Shown in pieces: positions 37,206 through 46,872 of a DNA stretch of 64,000 nt (positions are counted from its first letter, which is position 1; the number at the start of each line of letters is the position of its first letter). The stretch spans positions 4,808,780-4,872,779 of the forward strand of contig NC_015663.1 of the NCBI RefSeq assembly GCF_000215745.1, read 5' to 3'. The notes under the pieces were generated by a model. It did no database searches and was not told the DNA's origin. It was given only the letters and a program-made list of their open reading frames with translations. The translations under genes were made by a program, and so were the position numbers. Origin of the DNA: Klebsiella aerogenes KCTC 2190 (GTDB lineage: Bacteria > Pseudomonadota > Gammaproteobacteria > Enterobacterales > Enterobacteriaceae).

Positions 37206-37226
37206 TCAGGGCATCGTGCGCCCTGA
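37206..37226 (-). terminator. Hairpin downstream of yebE
   Basis: A 7-bp stem (37206-37212 with 37220-37226) and 7-nt loop, followed on the minus strand by a TGATTTTG tail. Probable, not strong, terminator between yebE and ptrB. Confidence 0.5.
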
Positions 37227-37286
37227 ACGATGTCGTGTCTATAAGGGTGGCAAAAGTGGCCAGCGATGCAAGCGGAACGCTCTCTT

Positions 37287-37958
37287 TTAAGAATCAAGCG
37301 CCTGCTTTTGCGCCTGAACATCGCGTTCTATCTCTTCGCGGACATCTTCAGGCAGTTTAAGCGCGTCACCGAGCGCATCCAGGTAGCTGCGCTCCATAAA
37401 ATGGTCGATATCAATTACCGCGCAGCTGAGGTAGTAAATTTCCAGCGCTTCTTGCCCATCGCGCACGCTTTGCGCCAGCCGTTGCGGGTCGAGCGGCTGG
37501 GTTAAAACCCTGTCGATCAACACCCGGCCCTGCACGTCGATGTTCGCCGCTCGCAACTGCTCTTCTATATGCTGACGTTCACGCTCGTCAATATGACCGT
37601 CGCTTTTGGCGGCGAAGACTAACGCGGTAATCAGCCGCTCGCTGCGCGCATCGAGCACAACCGGTTCCTGGGTAGACGCTGTTGATGTCTGTGTCGCGAT
37701 ATCTGCCTGCTGGCCGCGCATTTTTTGCTGATACTTATTCCACAGCACGCTGCCGGCCACCGCGCCACCGCCAACCAGCAGCGCGCCGGTGCCATATTTC
37801 GCCAGCAGCTTACGCGATGATTTGCTGGCGACCAACAAGCCAGCAAGGCCGCCCAAGGCGCCGGGCAGCAGGTTTTTAGCGGATGAAGATTTTTCAGCGG
37901 AGACGGGATTGCCCTGCTGGCCCAGCAGGGACTGGAGTTGATTAAGCCAGTTAGCCAT
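37287..37958 (-). CDS. yebE: YebE, TerB-like inner-membrane protein
   Basis: 223 residues from ATG 37958 ([14 protein letters not shown], as in E. coli); an upstream in-frame ATG adds four residues. A glycine-rich hydrophobic segment (about 35-75, [10 protein letters not shown] and [10 protein letters not shown]) precedes a C-terminal TerB-like DUF533 helical domain (about 95-215, with [10 protein letters not shown] and [10 protein letters not shown]). In E. coli yebE is a Cpx-regulon gene of unknown function. yebF, which follows it in E. coli, is missing. Confidence 0.92.
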   Translation of the reverse strand: MANWLNQLQSLLGQQGNPVSAEKSSSAKNLLPGALGGLAGLLVASKSSRKLLAKYGTGALLVGGGAVAGSVLWNKYQQKMRGQQADIATQTSTASTQEPVVLDARSERLITALVFAAKSDGHIDERERQHIEEQLRAANIDVQGRVLIDRVLTQPLDPQRLAQSVRDGQEALEIYYLSCAVIDIDHFMERSYLDALGDALKLPEDVREEIERDVQAQKQALDS

Positions 37959-38062
37959 AACATTCCTCATAGCGCGAGATGCAATGCCATCAGCCTAAAC
38001 GACAAGACGTCAGGAAATGTTATGACTGGCTAAAGATGCGAAAATTTCCGCTTCGCCGGTTA

Positions 38063-38422
38063 TCAGGCGGCCTTTGCTTTGCGCGGCTTTTTCGCGGCGC
38101 CTTCTTCGGCGGCACCAGGCTGAGCTTCATCCTCTGTAGGCGCAGACTCCGGCATTTCTGCCGCCGCCTCAGCATGCTCTTCTGCTTCCGGCAATTTCCC
38201 TGACTTCAGAATGTGGTGTAAGGCGTCTTTGCGCTCGGCCAGCCACATCGACATATTGTCACGCTGAGCTTCATCCAATTCCAGCGGGCACGTGACCAGC
38301 CAGTCATTGAGCACCTCTGCCAAATCGAGCATTTTGTCGTAAGCATCGGCCTCTTTTTTGCTGGCAAAAGACATTTTTTCCTCACCTTCACGGATCACGA
38401 CGTATTTGATTTCAACCGCCAT
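38063..38422 (-). CDS. yebG: YebG, SOS-induced DNA damage protein
   Basis: 119 residues. The first ~78 residues match E. coli YebG (96 residues), opening MAVEIKYVVIREGEEKMSF. The C-terminal tail is longer, acidic, then basic (PRKAKAA) and low-complexity, suggesting lineage-specific growth. A near-perfect LexA box lies 16 bp upstream. YebG is induced by DNA damage; its activity is unknown. Confidence 0.93.
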   Translation of the reverse strand: MAVEIKYVVIREGEEKMSFASKKEADAYDKMLDLAEVLNDWLVTCPLELDEAQRDNMSMWLAERKDALHHILKSGKLPEAEEHAEAAAEMPESAPTEDEAQPGAAEEGAAKKPRKAKAA

Positions 38423-38437
38423 TGTGCAGCCTCTTTA

Positions 38438-38457
38438 TACTGTATTTATATACAGTA
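38438..38457 (-). promoter_or_regulatory. LexA (SOS) box of yebG
   Basis: The 20-mer palindrome TACTGTATTTATATACAGTA differs from the consensus (CTGT-(AT)4-ACAG with TA flanks) at only one central position. It sits just upstream of yebG. Confidence 0.93.
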
Positions 38458-38501
38458 TATCAAATTTCGCCGCTGTTCTCAACTTACGCGTGTAAAGACA
38501 G

Positions 38502-38524
38502 ACGCAAACGTTTTCGTTTATAAT
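38502..38524 (+). promoter_or_regulatory. PurR operator and -10 element of purT
   Basis: ACGCAAACGTTTTCGT (38502-38517) matches the PurR consensus ACGCAAACGTTTGCGT at 15 of 16 positions. It abuts a TATAAT -10 (38519-38524), 35 bp before the purT start. PurR with hypoxanthine or guanine would block RNA polymerase here. Confidence 0.85.
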
Positions 38525-38558
38525 GCGCGCCATGTTCTGTTTACGCTGAGAGTAGGTT

Positions 38559-39737
38559 ATGACTTTATTAGGCACCGCGCTGCGCCCCGCGGCCACGAAG
38601 GTAATGTTGTTAGGTTCCGGCGAGCTCGGAAAAGAAGTCGCCATTGAGTGCCAGCGGTTGGGTATTGAAACCATCGCCGTCGACCGCTATCCCGATGCGC
38701 CGGCGATGCAGGTGGCCCATCGTTCGCACGTCATCAATATGCTGCACGGCGACGCGCTGCGTGAACTGATCGCCTTAGAAAAGCCGGATTATATCGTGCC
38801 GGAGATCGAAGCCATTGCTACCGACACGCTTGTTGAGCTGGAGCTGGCCGGGCAAAAAGTAGTGCCGACGGCGAGAGCCGCAAAACTCACCATGAATCGC
38901 GAAGGCATTCGCCGCCTCGCGGCCGAAGAGCTGCAAATTCCCACCTCTGCCTATCGTTTTGCCGACAGTGAAGAGGGGTTCCGCGCTGCCGTCGACGAAA
39001 TTGGTTTGCCTTGTATCATTAAGCCGGTGATGAGCTCCTCCGGTAAAGGCCAGAGCTTTATCCGCTCGGCTGACCAGCTCAGCGCCGCCTGGCAATACGC
39101 CCAACAAGGCGGGCGAGCAGGCGCCGGACGCGTCATCGTCGAAGGGGTGGTAAATTTTGATTTTGAAATTACGCTGCTCACCGTCAGCGCCGTCGACGGC
39201 GTCCACTTTTGCGCCCCGGTAGGCCATCGTCAGGAAGATGGCGACTACCGTGAATCCTGGCAGCCGCAGCAGATGAGCGATCTCGCGCTGCAACGCGCGC
39301 AGGAGATCGCCCGCAAAGTGGTGCTGGCGCTGGGGGGATATGGACTGTTCGGCGTTGAATTGTTCGTTTGCGGCGATGAAGTGATCTTCAGCGAAGTCTC
39401 CCCTCGCCCGCACGATACCGGTATGGTCACTCTGATCTCGCAGGATCTTTCGGAATTCGCCCTGCACGTTCGCGCCTTCCTCGGCCTGCCGATCGGCGCC
39501 ATCCGCCAGTATGGACCGGCGGCATCGGCGGTGATTTTACCGCAGCTAACCAGTGAGAACGTGACCTTTAGCAATCTACAGGCCGCCGTCGGCGCGAGTC
39601 TGCAGTTGCGTCTGTTCGGTAAACCGGAGATCGCCGGCGCGCGTCGCCTGGGGGTTACCCTGGCGGTTGCTGACAACGTCGATGAAGCCATCAGCCGCGC
39701 CAAAACCGCTGCCGCCGCGGTCGTCGTGAAGGGATAA
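38559..39737 (+). CDS. purT: PurT, formate-dependent GAR transformylase
   Basis: 392 residues, as in E. coli. An ATP-grasp enzyme: N-terminal domain with [11 protein letters not shown], then [15 protein letters not shown] as the phosphate-binding loop (about 151-165) and metal-binding acidic residues in [21 protein letters not shown] (about 267-287). It makes 5-phosphoribosyl-N-formylglycinamide from GAR, formate and ATP in purine synthesis. A PurR box lies at its promoter. It is convergent with eda across a strong hairpin. Confidence 0.97.
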   Translation: MTLLGTALRPAATKVMLLGSGELGKEVAIECQRLGIETIAVDRYPDAPAMQVAHRSHVINMLHGDALRELIALEKPDYIVPEIEAIATDTLVELELAGQKVVPTARAAKLTMNREGIRRLAAEELQIPTSAYRFADSEEGFRAAVDEIGLPCIIKPVMSSSGKGQSFIRSADQLSAAWQYAQQGGRAGAGRVIVEGVVNFDFEITLLTVSAVDGVHFCAPVGHRQEDGDYRESWQPQQMSDLALQRAQEIARKVVLALGGYGLFGVELFVCGDEVIFSEVSPRPHDTGMVTLISQDLSEFALHVRAFLGLPIGAIRQYGPAASAVILPQLTSENVTFSNLQAAVGASLQLRLFGKPEIAGARRLGVTLAVADNVDEAISRAKTAAAAVVVKG

Positions 39738-39770
39738 AAAAAAGCCCGGTCGCTCACGCGGACCGGGCTT
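39736..39770. terminator. Terminator between purT and eda
   Basis: A 10-bp GC-rich stem (39742-39751 with 39761-39770) and 9-nt loop. An A-run at 39736-39743 makes it a strong terminator for eda on the minus strand; it is weaker for purT. Confidence 0.85.
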
Positions 39771-39791
39771 CTGTCATTACAGGCGCAGAAA

Positions 39792-40433
39792 TTATTTCGC
39801 GCCTTCTACCGCTTCGCGGGCCAGTTTGGTGATGCGATCGTAGTCGCCGTTTTCCAGCGCGTCGGCCGGAACCAGCCAGGAGCCGCCGATGCACAGCACG
39901 CTGTTCAGCGCCAGATAGTCGCGGTAATTCGCCGGAGAGATGCCGCCGGTCGGGCAAAAACGAATGTGGCCGAATGGACCGGCAATCGCCTGCAACGCTT
40001 TCACGCCGCCGTTCGCTTCCGCCGGGAAGAATTTGAACTCTTTCAGGCCATACTGCATGCCCAGCATCAGCTCGGATACGGTGCTAATACCCGGGATCAG
40101 CGGGATGGTGCCTTCGCCGGTCGCCGCTTTCAGCAGGGATTCGGTCAGGCCCGGGCTGATAGCGAACTGCGCGCCTGCTTCAGTAACGGCTTTCAGCTGC
40201 TCAACGTTGGTCACGGTCCCGGCGCCGACAATCGCCTCCGGCACTTCTTTGGCGATAGCGCGGATAGCTTCCAGCGCGCATTCGGTGCGCAGCGTAACTT
40301 CCAGAACGCGTACACCACCGGCAACCAGCGCTTTCGCCATTGGCACCGCGTGTTCCAGCTTTTTCACCACGATAACCGGTACGACCGGGCCGTTAGTGAG
40401 GATTGCTTCTGCAGTTGTTTTCCAGTTTTTCAT
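39792..40433 (-). CDS. eda: Eda, KDPG/KHG aldolase
   Basis: 213 residues, a TIM-barrel class I aldolase. Glu45 (VRVLEVT) and the Schiff-base Lys134 (KEFKFFPAE) are present; the Lys is 133 in E. coli, shifted by a one-residue insertion around 106. It cleaves 2-keto-3-deoxy-6-phosphogluconate to pyruvate and glyceraldehyde-3-phosphate, and also handles 2-keto-4-hydroxyglutarate. It lies 38 bp downstream of edd and is cotranscribed with it, completing the Entner-Doudoroff pathway fed by zwf. Confidence 0.97.
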   Translation of the reverse strand: MKNWKTTAEAILTNGPVVPVIVVKKLEHAVPMAKALVAGGVRVLEVTLRTECALEAIRAIAKEVPEAIVGAGTVTNVEQLKAVTEAGAQFAISPGLTESLLKAATGEGTIPLIPGISTVSELMLGMQYGLKEFKFFPAEANGGVKALQAIAGPFGHIRFCPTGGISPANYRDYLALNSVLCIGGSWLVPADALENGDYDRITKLAREAVEGAK

Positions 40434-40471
40434 CAGAGTTTTCTCTCGCCAGATCTACAAATCGAATCGTC

Positions 40472-42283
40472 TTAAAAAGTAATGCAGGTTGCGCCCTGCT
40501 CGGCTCCGGAGAGCTTCTCACGCAGCGCGCCGAACATCTCGCGGCCGGTTCCGACCCGCGAGCTGCTCAGGTCAGGAATATGCGGCTGGCGTGCGGCCAG
40601 TTCAGCTTCATCTACCAGCAGGGTCAACTCGCCGGTCTGCCCGTTAACGCGAATCATGTCGCCATCGCGCACTTTCGCCAGCAGCCCGCCATCGTAGGCT
40701 TCAGGAGTAACATGGATGGCTGACGGTACCTTGCCTGATGCGCCGGAAAGTCGGCCATCGGTGACCAGCGCAATTTTGAAACGGCGGTCCAATAATACAC
40801 CAAGTGGCGGCATAAGTTTATGTAATTCTGGCATGCCGTTCGCTTTCGGCCCCTGATGGCGTACAACGACTACGCAATCTTTATCCAGCAGTCCCGCTTC
40901 AAACGCCGGCAGTACGTCGTGCTGGCTCTCAAAGACGACCGCTGGCGCTTCGATAATCTGGTTCTCAACCGGCACCGCGGAGGTCTTCATGACCGCACGA
41001 CCGAGGTTACCGCTCAGCACTTTGGTACCGCCATGGCGGGAGAATGGTTTCTCGAAGGTAGCGATGACCTGATCGTCAAGCGGCGCGGTCGCCCCTTCAC
41101 GCCAGTCCAGCTCACCGTTATTCAGCCAGGGTTCCATGGTGTAACGCGACAAGCCGAAGCCGGCGACGGTATTGACATCTTCATGCAGCAATCCGCCTTT
41201 CAGCAGCTCGCGCACCAGTACCGGCACGCCGCCTGCCGCTTGGAAGTGGTTAATGTCCGCCGGACCGTTTGGATACAGACGCGCCAGCAGCGGCACCACA
41301 TCGGAAAGATCGGAGAAATCATCCCAGTTAATGATAATGCCCGCCGCGCGCGCCATCGCCACCAGGTGCATCGTATGGTTGGTGGAGCCGCCGGTCGCCA
41401 GCAGCGCAACGATACCGTTGACCACCACTTTTTCGTCAATCATTTTACCCAGCGGCATCCACTCATTGCCGTTGCCGGTCATGCGCGTCACCTGACGAGC
41501 TGCGGCGCTGGTCAGCGCTTCGCGCAACGGGGCGTCCGGATGAACAAACGAGGAACCTGGCAGCTGCATGCCCATAAACTCAACCACCATCTGGTTGGTG
41601 TTGGCGGTACCGTAGAAGGTACAGGTGCCCGGGGCATGATAAGAGGCGGCTTCGGATTCAAGCAGCGCCATACGGTCAACTTTACCTTCGGCGTACAGCT
41701 GACGAATGCGCACTTTTTCTTTGTTCGGCAGGCCGCTGGCCATCGGACCAGACGGAATAAACACCGACGGCAGATGGCCGAAGGAGAGCGCCGCCATGGT
41801 CAGTCCGGGAACAATTTTATCGCATACGCCAAGATACAACGCGCCGTCGAACATATTGTGCGACAGGCCGATGGCGGCAGACATGGCAATCACTTCGCGG
41901 CTCAGCAGCGACAGCTCCATGCCATCCTGGCCCTGCGTCACGCCGTCACACATTGCCGGCACGCCACCAGCCACTTGCCCTACCGCATTGGCGGAGTGCA
42001 AGGCTTTACGGATGATATCCGGATAATGTTCATAAGGCTGGTGAGCGGACAACATATCGTTATAGGAGGTGATAATAGCGATGTTGTTGCGCAACATGCT
42101 CTTCAGCGACGCTTTATCATCTGCCTGACAGGCGGCAAAACCGTGCGCCAGGTTACCGCAGGCCAACTGCGAACGATGGACGGTATCGCTTTTGGCTTGA
42201 TTAATTCGTGCGAGGTAGGCTGAGCGGGTTTCGCGTGACCGTTCGATAATGCGATTTGTTACCCGTAACATTGTCGAATTCAT
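40472..42283 (-). CDS. edd: Edd, 6-phosphogluconate dehydratase
   Basis: 603 residues, exactly the E. coli length, of the IlvD/Edd family. Cysteines for the labile [4Fe-4S] cluster are visible in [12 protein letters not shown] (about 110-121), YLGVCDKI and [15 protein letters not shown] (about 217-231). It converts 6-phosphogluconate to KDPG. A GntR-type operator overlaps codons 5-10, and a second lies about 190 bp upstream. Expression with eda is expected on gluconate. Confidence 0.97.
   Translation of the reverse strand: MNSTMLRVTNRIIERSRETRSAYLARINQAKSDTVHRSQLACGNLAHGFAACQADDKASLKSMLRNNIAIITSYNDMLSAHQPYEHYPDIIRKALHSANAVGQVAGGVPAMCDGVTQGQDGMELSLLSREVIAMSAAIGLSHNMFDGALYLGVCDKIVPGLTMAALSFGHLPSVFIPSGPMASGLPNKEKVRIRQLYAEGKVDRMALLESEAASYHAPGTCTFYGTANTNQMVVEFMGMQLPGSSFVHPDAPLREALTSAAARQVTRMTGNGNEWMPLGKMIDEKVVVNGIVALLATGGSTNHTMHLVAMARAAGIIINWDDFSDLSDVVPLLARLYPNGPADINHFQAAGGVPVLVRELLKGGLLHEDVNTVAGFGLSRYTMEPWLNNGELDWREGATAPLDDQVIATFEKPFSRHGGTKVLSGNLGRAVMKTSAVPVENQIIEAPAVVFESQHDVLPAFEAGLLDKDCVVVVRHQGPKANGMPELHKLMPPLGVLLDRRFKIALVTDGRLSGASGKVPSAIHVTPEAYDGGLLAKVRDGDMIRVNGQTGELTLLVDEAELAARQPHIPDLSSSRVGTGREMFGALREKLSGAEQGATCITF
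42256..42271 (-). promoter_or_regulatory. GntR-type operator inside the edd start region
   Basis: On the minus strand ATGTTACGGGTAACAA, one mismatch from the symmetric ATGTTAC-NN-GTAACAT GntR operator. It covers codons 5-10 of edd. E. coli edd likewise carries GntR sites near its promoter. Confidence 0.7.
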
Positions 42284-42392
42284 AGAGGCTCCTCAAAATT
42301 TATCTGTCCGGCCACCGCGCGATGACGACGAAAAATGGTGTAAATGGCACCACCACTGGGGCTCAGGGGCAAAATGTCTACAGGCAGTGTAA

Positions 42393-42428
42393 TAAAAAAA
42401 GCCCCGGGGGTGAATCCTCCCGGGGCTT
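42393..42428 (-). terminator. Rho-independent terminator of zwf
   Basis: A 10-bp GC-rich stem (42399-42408 with 42419-42428), 10-nt loop and, on the minus strand, a T7-T8 tail. It separates zwf from the edd-eda operon. Confidence 0.88.
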
Positions 42429-42475
42429 AAAAGATTAAAAATTATGCGCCAGACTGCGCCAGATCATGTTACCGG

Positions 42476-42491
42476 TAAAATAACTCTCCCG
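42476..42491 (-). promoter_or_regulatory. Second GntR-type operator, between zwf and edd
   Basis: ATGTTACCGGTAAAAT on the plus strand, one mismatch from the symmetric operator. It is 15 bp after the zwf stop and about 190 bp before edd, upstream of the zwf terminator hairpin. The two sites are 220 bp apart (centre to centre), compatible with looping by GntR. Confidence 0.65.
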
Positions 42492-42505
42492 GATTAACGC
42501 TAGTC

Positions 42506-43981
42506 TTACTCGAATTCGTTCCAGGAACGGCCATCGCGAGTGATCATCGCCACCGACGCCACCGGTCCCCAGGTACCTGCCTGGTAAGGCTTCGGCGCAT
42601 CGCCGTCGGCCGCCCATGCGCCGGTAATGGAGTCAACCCACTTCCACGCTTCTTCCACTTCATCGCGACGCACGAACAGCGCCTGAATACCGCGCATGGT
42701 TTCCAGCAGCAGGCGTTCATAGGCATCCGCTAAGTGCGTCTGATTGAAGGTTTCGGAGTAGCTCAGATCCAGCTTGGTGATCTGCAGATTATGCTTGTGA
42801 TCGAGGCCTGGAACTTTGTTAAGCACCTGAATATCCACACCTTCATCCGGCTGCAGACGAATGGTCAATTTATTCTGCGGCAGCTCCTGCCAGGTCTCTT
42901 TGAACAGGTTCAGTTCCGGCGTTTTGAAGTACACCACCACTTCGGAGCATTTCGTCGGCAGGCGTTTACCGGTACGCAGGTAGAACGGCACCCCAGCCCA
43001 ACGCCAGTTATCGATATCCACGCGAATGGCTACGAAGGTCTCCGTGTTGCTGGATTTGTTAGCGCCCTCTTCTTCCAGATAGCCCGGTACTTTTTTACCT
43101 TGCGCGAACCCGGCGGTGTACTGACCGCGGACGGTTTTCTCACGCACGTTCGAGCGATCGATACGGCGCAGCGATTTCAGCACTTTCACTTTTTCATCGC
43201 GGATGCTGTCGGCAGTCAGATCCGACGGCGGCGACATGGCGATCATGCACAGGATCTGCAGCAAATGGTTCTGGATCATGTCGCGCATCTGCCCGGCTTG
43301 ATCGAAATAACCCCAGCGGCCTTCAATACCCACTTCTTCCGCCACGGTGATTTCAACGTGGTCAATGGTGCGGCAGTCCCAGTTATTAACAAACAAAGAG
43401 TTAGCAAAGCGCAGCGCCAGCAGGTTCAGTACCGTCTCTTTACCCAAATAATGGTCGATACGGTAAACCTGGCACTCTTCGAAATACTCGCCCACCTGGT
43501 CATTAATTTCCCGGGAGGTTTCCAGCGAGGTACCGAGCGGTTTTTCCATCACCACCCGCGCGGGCTTGGCATTCAGCTTCGCTTCGCCCAGGCCTTTGCA
43601 GATAGCGCCGAACGTGCTTGGCGGCATCGCGAAGTAGTTAATGGTGACGCGGTTTTCCTGATCCAGCATATCGCCCAGACGCGTAAAACCGCTGGTATCG
43701 TTGACATCAAGATTACAGAAGTCCAGACGACCGCTCAGGGTATCCCATAAACCTTCGTCGATTTTCTCTTTCATGAAGGTTTCTAACGCTTCACGCACAA
43801 CTTTGGTGTAAGCGTCTTTATCCCAATCAGCGCGACCGACGCCGATGATGCGGGTTTCAGGGTTTATCTGGCCAGCTTTTTCAAGCTGATACAGGGAAGG
43901 CAACAGTTTACGGCGCGCGAGGTCACCTTTCGCGCCGAAAATGACCAGATCGCATGCCTGGGCCGTTTGCGTTACCGCCAT
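42506..43981 (-). CDS. zwf: Zwf, glucose-6-phosphate 1-dehydrogenase
   Basis: 491 residues, the E. coli length. The N-terminal Rossmann fold opens with [15 protein letters not shown] (NADP site, about 14-28). The substrate motif RIDHYLGKE (about 178-186) contains the conserved Asp-His pair and Lys. It oxidises glucose-6-phosphate to 6-phosphogluconolactone and makes NADPH, feeding both the pentose phosphate and Entner-Doudoroff routes. It is divergent from hexR, and a HexR-like palindrome lies between them. Confidence 0.97.
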   Translation of the reverse strand: MAVTQTAQACDLVIFGAKGDLARRKLLPSLYQLEKAGQINPETRIIGVGRADWDKDAYTKVVREALETFMKEKIDEGLWDTLSGRLDFCNLDVNDTSGFTRLGDMLDQENRVTINYFAMPPSTFGAICKGLGEAKLNAKPARVVMEKPLGTSLETSREINDQVGEYFEECQVYRIDHYLGKETVLNLLALRFANSLFVNNWDCRTIDHVEITVAEEVGIEGRWGYFDQAGQMRDMIQNHLLQILCMIAMSPPSDLTADSIRDEKVKVLKSLRRIDRSNVREKTVRGQYTAGFAQGKKVPGYLEEEGANKSSNTETFVAIRVDIDNWRWAGVPFYLRTGKRLPTKCSEVVVYFKTPELNLFKETWQELPQNKLTIRLQPDEGVDIQVLNKVPGLDHKHNLQITKLDLSYSETFNQTHLADAYERLLLETMRGIQALFVRRDEVEEAWKWVDSITGAWAADGDAPKPYQAGTWGPVASVAMITRDGRSWNEFE

Positions 43982-44027
43982 GTCATTCTCCTCAGTTGAT
44001 AGTCTGGTGCTTATGCCAGGCTAAATT

Positions 44028-44042
44028 TGTAATTTTCTTACG
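44028..44042 (-). promoter_or_regulatory. HexR-like site upstream of zwf; rest of the zwf/hexR gap
   Basis: TGTAATTTTCTTACG: half sites TGTAA and TTACG around a T-rich centre, close to the HexR palindrome (TGTAAT...ATTACA), 47 bp before the zwf start. HexR represses zwf and edd and is released by KDPG. The remaining gap to hexR (44043-44335) contains no ORF; it has an A/T-rich stretch at 44200-44230 that may include the hexR promoter. Confidence 0.5.
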
Positions 44043-44335
44043 CTGCACTGTACTGTGTTTACGAATTTCCTGAAACCCTTGGCGGTGCTTTCCCGAGGTT
44101 ACCGCACATAGAGGAAAAGCGTTCGCCGACAAATTGGGCATCAGGCTAAGAATGTTCGTTGTTTCGTCTGGTTTTCAGTTAGTAAAATACGACTCTGATC
44201 ATGTAATGAAAAAAAACGACATTTTTTCTCGTCATTCCTCACCGCTTCTGATTGCGGAGGGGTATATTCTTGCTAAAACGCCTGATGATTTCACCCATTA
44301 ATGAAATCGTTTCCATTGATGAGCGCCTGTAAACA

Positions 44336-45205
44336 ATGAACATGCTGGAAAAAATCCAGTCCCGACTGGAAAACCTTAGCAAATCTGAACGCAAAGTGGC
44401 GGAAGTCATTCTTGCCACACCGGCGCAGGCCATTCACTCAAGCATAGCGGCCCTCGCGCTGGAAGCCGGCGTCAGCGAGCCGACCGTAAACCGATTTTGT
44501 CGCAGCCTGGAAACCCGGGGGTTCCCCGATTTTAAACTGCACCTGGCGCAAAGTCTGGCACACGGTACCCTCTATGTTAACCGTAATGTCGATGAAGACG
44601 ACAGCGTCGAATCCTATACGGCGAAAATTTTCGAATCGGCGATGGCCAGCCTCGATCAGGTACATCATGCGCTGGATATGTCCGCGGTCAACCGGGCAGT
44701 CGATCTGCTTACCCAGGCGAAGAAAATTTCCTTCTTCGGCCTGGGGTCTTCAGCAGCCGTCGCGCATGACGCGATGAATAAATTTTTCCGTTTTAACGTC
44801 CCGGTCATCTACTCCGACGATATTGTCCTGCAGCGCATGAGCTGTATGAATTGTAACGATGATGACGTGGTGGTCATCATTTCACATACCGGACGCACCA
44901 AAAGCCTGGTTGAACTGGCGCAGTTAGCGCGTGAAAACGATGCCATGGTCATTGCCATCACTTCGGCCGGGACCCCGCTGGCGCGGGAGTCGACGCTGGC
45001 CATTACCCTGGATGTTCCGGAAGACACCGATATTTATATGCCGATGGTGTCGCGCCTGGCCCAGCTCACGGTGATTGATGTGCTGGCGACCGGCTTTACC
45101 CTGCGCCGTGGAGCAAAATTCAGAGATAACTTGAAGAGGGTCAAGGAAGCGCTGAAGGAATCGCGCTTTGATAAAGAACTACTCATTAGTAGTGATAAAC
45201 AATAA
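44336..45205 (+). CDS. hexR: HexR, RpiR-family repressor of central carbon metabolism
   Basis: 289 residues, the E. coli length. An N-terminal RpiR-type helix-turn-helix domain (about 1-77, with EAGVSEPTVNRFCRSL) is joined to a C-terminal SIS sugar-phosphate domain (about 128-260, with FFGLGSSAAVAHDA and IISHTGRTKSLVE). It senses KDPG and controls zwf, edd-eda and glycolytic genes. It is divergent from zwf and upstream of pykA. Confidence 0.96.
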   Translation: MNMLEKIQSRLENLSKSERKVAEVILATPAQAIHSSIAALALEAGVSEPTVNRFCRSLETRGFPDFKLHLAQSLAHGTLYVNRNVDEDDSVESYTAKIFESAMASLDQVHHALDMSAVNRAVDLLTQAKKISFFGLGSSAAVAHDAMNKFFRFNVPVIYSDDIVLQRMSCMNCNDDDVVVIISHTGRTKSLVELAQLARENDAMVIAITSAGTPLARESTLAITLDVPEDTDIYMPMVSRLAQLTVIDVLATGFTLRRGAKFRDNLKRVKEALKESRFDKELLISSDKQ

Positions 45206-45235
45206 TAGTCATTATAAGTCAGAGACCAATTATGT

Positions 45236-45281
45236 CCCGGTAGCGTAGCAGTTCCGCCCGTTAGCGGATTTGGCGCTACCG
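45236..45281. repeat. Nested inverted repeat between hexR and pykA
   Basis: Outer arms CGGTAGCG (45238-45245) and CGCTACCG (45274-45281) enclose a second stem, TCCGC (45253-45257) with GCGGA (45264-45268). It could end the hexR transcript or shape the pykA leader; there is no T-run, so it is not a typical terminator. Confidence 0.5.
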
Positions 45282-45330
45282 AATCCATGTTCACGCAACA
45301 CCAAAGTTGTTTCAGTCAACGGAGTATTAC

Positions 45331-46773
45331 ATGTCCAGAAGGCTTCGCAGAACCAAAATCGTAACGACCTTAGGCCCAGCAACTGACCGCGATAACAACC
45401 TCGAAAAAGTTATCGCCGCGGGCGCTAACGTCGTACGCATGAACTTCTCTCACGGTACCCCGGAAGATCACCAACTCCGCGCAGACAAAGTCCGTGAAAT
45501 TGCAGCAAAACTGGGCCGTCACGTTGCGATTCTCGGCGACCTGCAGGGGCCGAAAATCCGCGTCTCTACCTTCAAAGAAGGCAAAATTTTCCTCAACATT
45601 GGCGACAAATTCCTGCTCGACGCCAACCTGGGTAAAGGCGAAGGCGATAAAGAAAAAGTCGGCATCGACTATAAAGGCCTGCCGGCGGACGTCGTTCCAG
45701 GCGATATCCTGCTGCTCGACGATGGACGCGTGCAGTTGAAGGTTCTGGAAGTACAGGGGATGAAAGTTTTCACCGAAGTTACCGTTGGTGGCCCGCTATC
45801 TAACAATAAAGGTATCAACAAACTCGGCGGCGGGCTGTCTGCAGAAGCGTTAACCGATAAAGACAAAGCCGACATCGTTACCGCCGCAAAAATTGGCGTT
45901 GATTACCTGGCGGTCTCCTTCCCGCGCTGCGGCGAAGACCTGAACTACGCTCGCCGTCTGGCCCGTGACGCTGGCTGCGATGCAAAAATCGTCGCTAAAG
46001 TCGAGCGTGCGGAAGCGGTCTGCGACCAGGATGCCATGGACGACGTTATTCTCGCCTCCGATGTGGTGATGGTAGCTCGAGGCGATCTCGGTGTGGAAAT
46101 CGGCGATCCGGAATTGGTGGGTATCCAGAAGGCGCTGATCCGCCGCGCTCGCCAGCTTAACCGCTCGGTCATCACCGCCACGCAGATGATGGAATCAATG
46201 ATTACCAATCCGATGCCGACCCGCGCGGAAGTCATGGACGTGGCGAACGCCGTACTGGACGGTACCGATGCCGTGATGCTCTCCGCGGAAACCGCTGCCG
46301 GCCAGTATCCGTCTGAAACCGTCGCCGCGATGGCGCGGGTGTGCCTGGGCGCGGAGAAGATCCCAAGTCTCAACGTTTCCAAACACCGTCTTGACGTCCA
46401 GTTCGACAATGTCGAAGAAGCGATTGCCATGTCGGCAATGTATGCGGCCAACCACCTGAAAGGCATTACCGCGATTATCACCATGACCGAGTCCGGCCGC
46501 ACCGCGTTGATGACTTCACGTATCAGCTCCGGACTGCCAATTTTCGCCCTCTCCCGTCACGAGCGTACTCTGAACCTGACGGCGCTCTATCGTGGCGTAA
46601 CGCCGGTGCATTTCGACAGCCATAACGACGGCGTTGCCGCCGCGCACGACGCGGTTAACCTGCTGCGTGATAAAGGCTATCTGGTCTCCGGCGACCTGGT
46701 GGTCGTCACCCAGGGCGACGTGATGAGCACCATCGGCAGCACCAACACCACCCGTATCCTGACCGTTGAGTAA
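45331..46773 (+). CDS. pykA: PykA, pyruvate kinase II
   Basis: 480 residues from ATG 45331 ([11 protein letters not shown]), the E. coli length; CGGAG precedes it. An upstream in-frame start would add eight non-conserved residues. TIM-barrel core with [12 protein letters not shown], metal and phosphate residues in [10 protein letters not shown] (about 245-254) and the [10 protein letters not shown] signature (about 280-289); the C-terminal domain binds the allosteric effector. It transfers phosphate from PEP to ADP. PykA is the AMP-activated isozyme. Confidence 0.97.
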   Translation: MSRRLRRTKIVTTLGPATDRDNNLEKVIAAGANVVRMNFSHGTPEDHQLRADKVREIAAKLGRHVAILGDLQGPKIRVSTFKEGKIFLNIGDKFLLDANLGKGEGDKEKVGIDYKGLPADVVPGDILLLDDGRVQLKVLEVQGMKVFTEVTVGGPLSNNKGINKLGGGLSAEALTDKDKADIVTAAKIGVDYLAVSFPRCGEDLNYARRLARDAGCDAKIVAKVERAEAVCDQDAMDDVILASDVVMVARGDLGVEIGDPELVGIQKALIRRARQLNRSVITATQMMESMITNPMPTRAEVMDVANAVLDGTDAVMLSAETAAGQYPSETVAAMARVCLGAEKIPSLNVSKHRLDVQFDNVEEAIAMSAMYAANHLKGITAIITMTESGRTALMTSRISSGLPIFALSRHERTLNLTALYRGVTPVHFDSHNDGVAAAHDAVNLLRDKGYLVSGDLVVVTQGDVMSTIGSTNTTRILTVE

Positions 46774-46790
46774 TCGCCTTCAGTGATGGG

Positions 46791-46815
46791 AAAGCCTCCT
46801 TACGGAGGCTTTTTT
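46791..46815 (+). terminator. Rho-independent terminator of pykA
   Basis: A perfect 9-bp stem (46791-46799 with 46804-46812), TTAC loop and T6 tail, 17 bp after the pykA stop. Confidence 0.93.
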
Positions 46816-46872
46816 ATGCTTGTTATCCTGGTAAATGCAGGCGCCGTAGCCCTGCTCAGCGCAGCATACAGC

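Noticed and set aside
38775..39467. A 230-codon minus-strand ORF antisense to purT
   Set aside because: Shadow frame; purT is intact and fully accounts for the base pattern.
40856..42223. A 455-codon plus-strand ORF antisense to edd
   Set aside because: It is a shadow frame of a highly conserved gene in GC-rich DNA; its translation is rich in His, Arg and Gln, has no recognisable domain and no ribosome site.
42734..43750. A 338-codon plus-strand ORF antisense to zwf
   Set aside because: It is a shadow of zwf with no domain or start signal; zwf itself fits its family from end to end.
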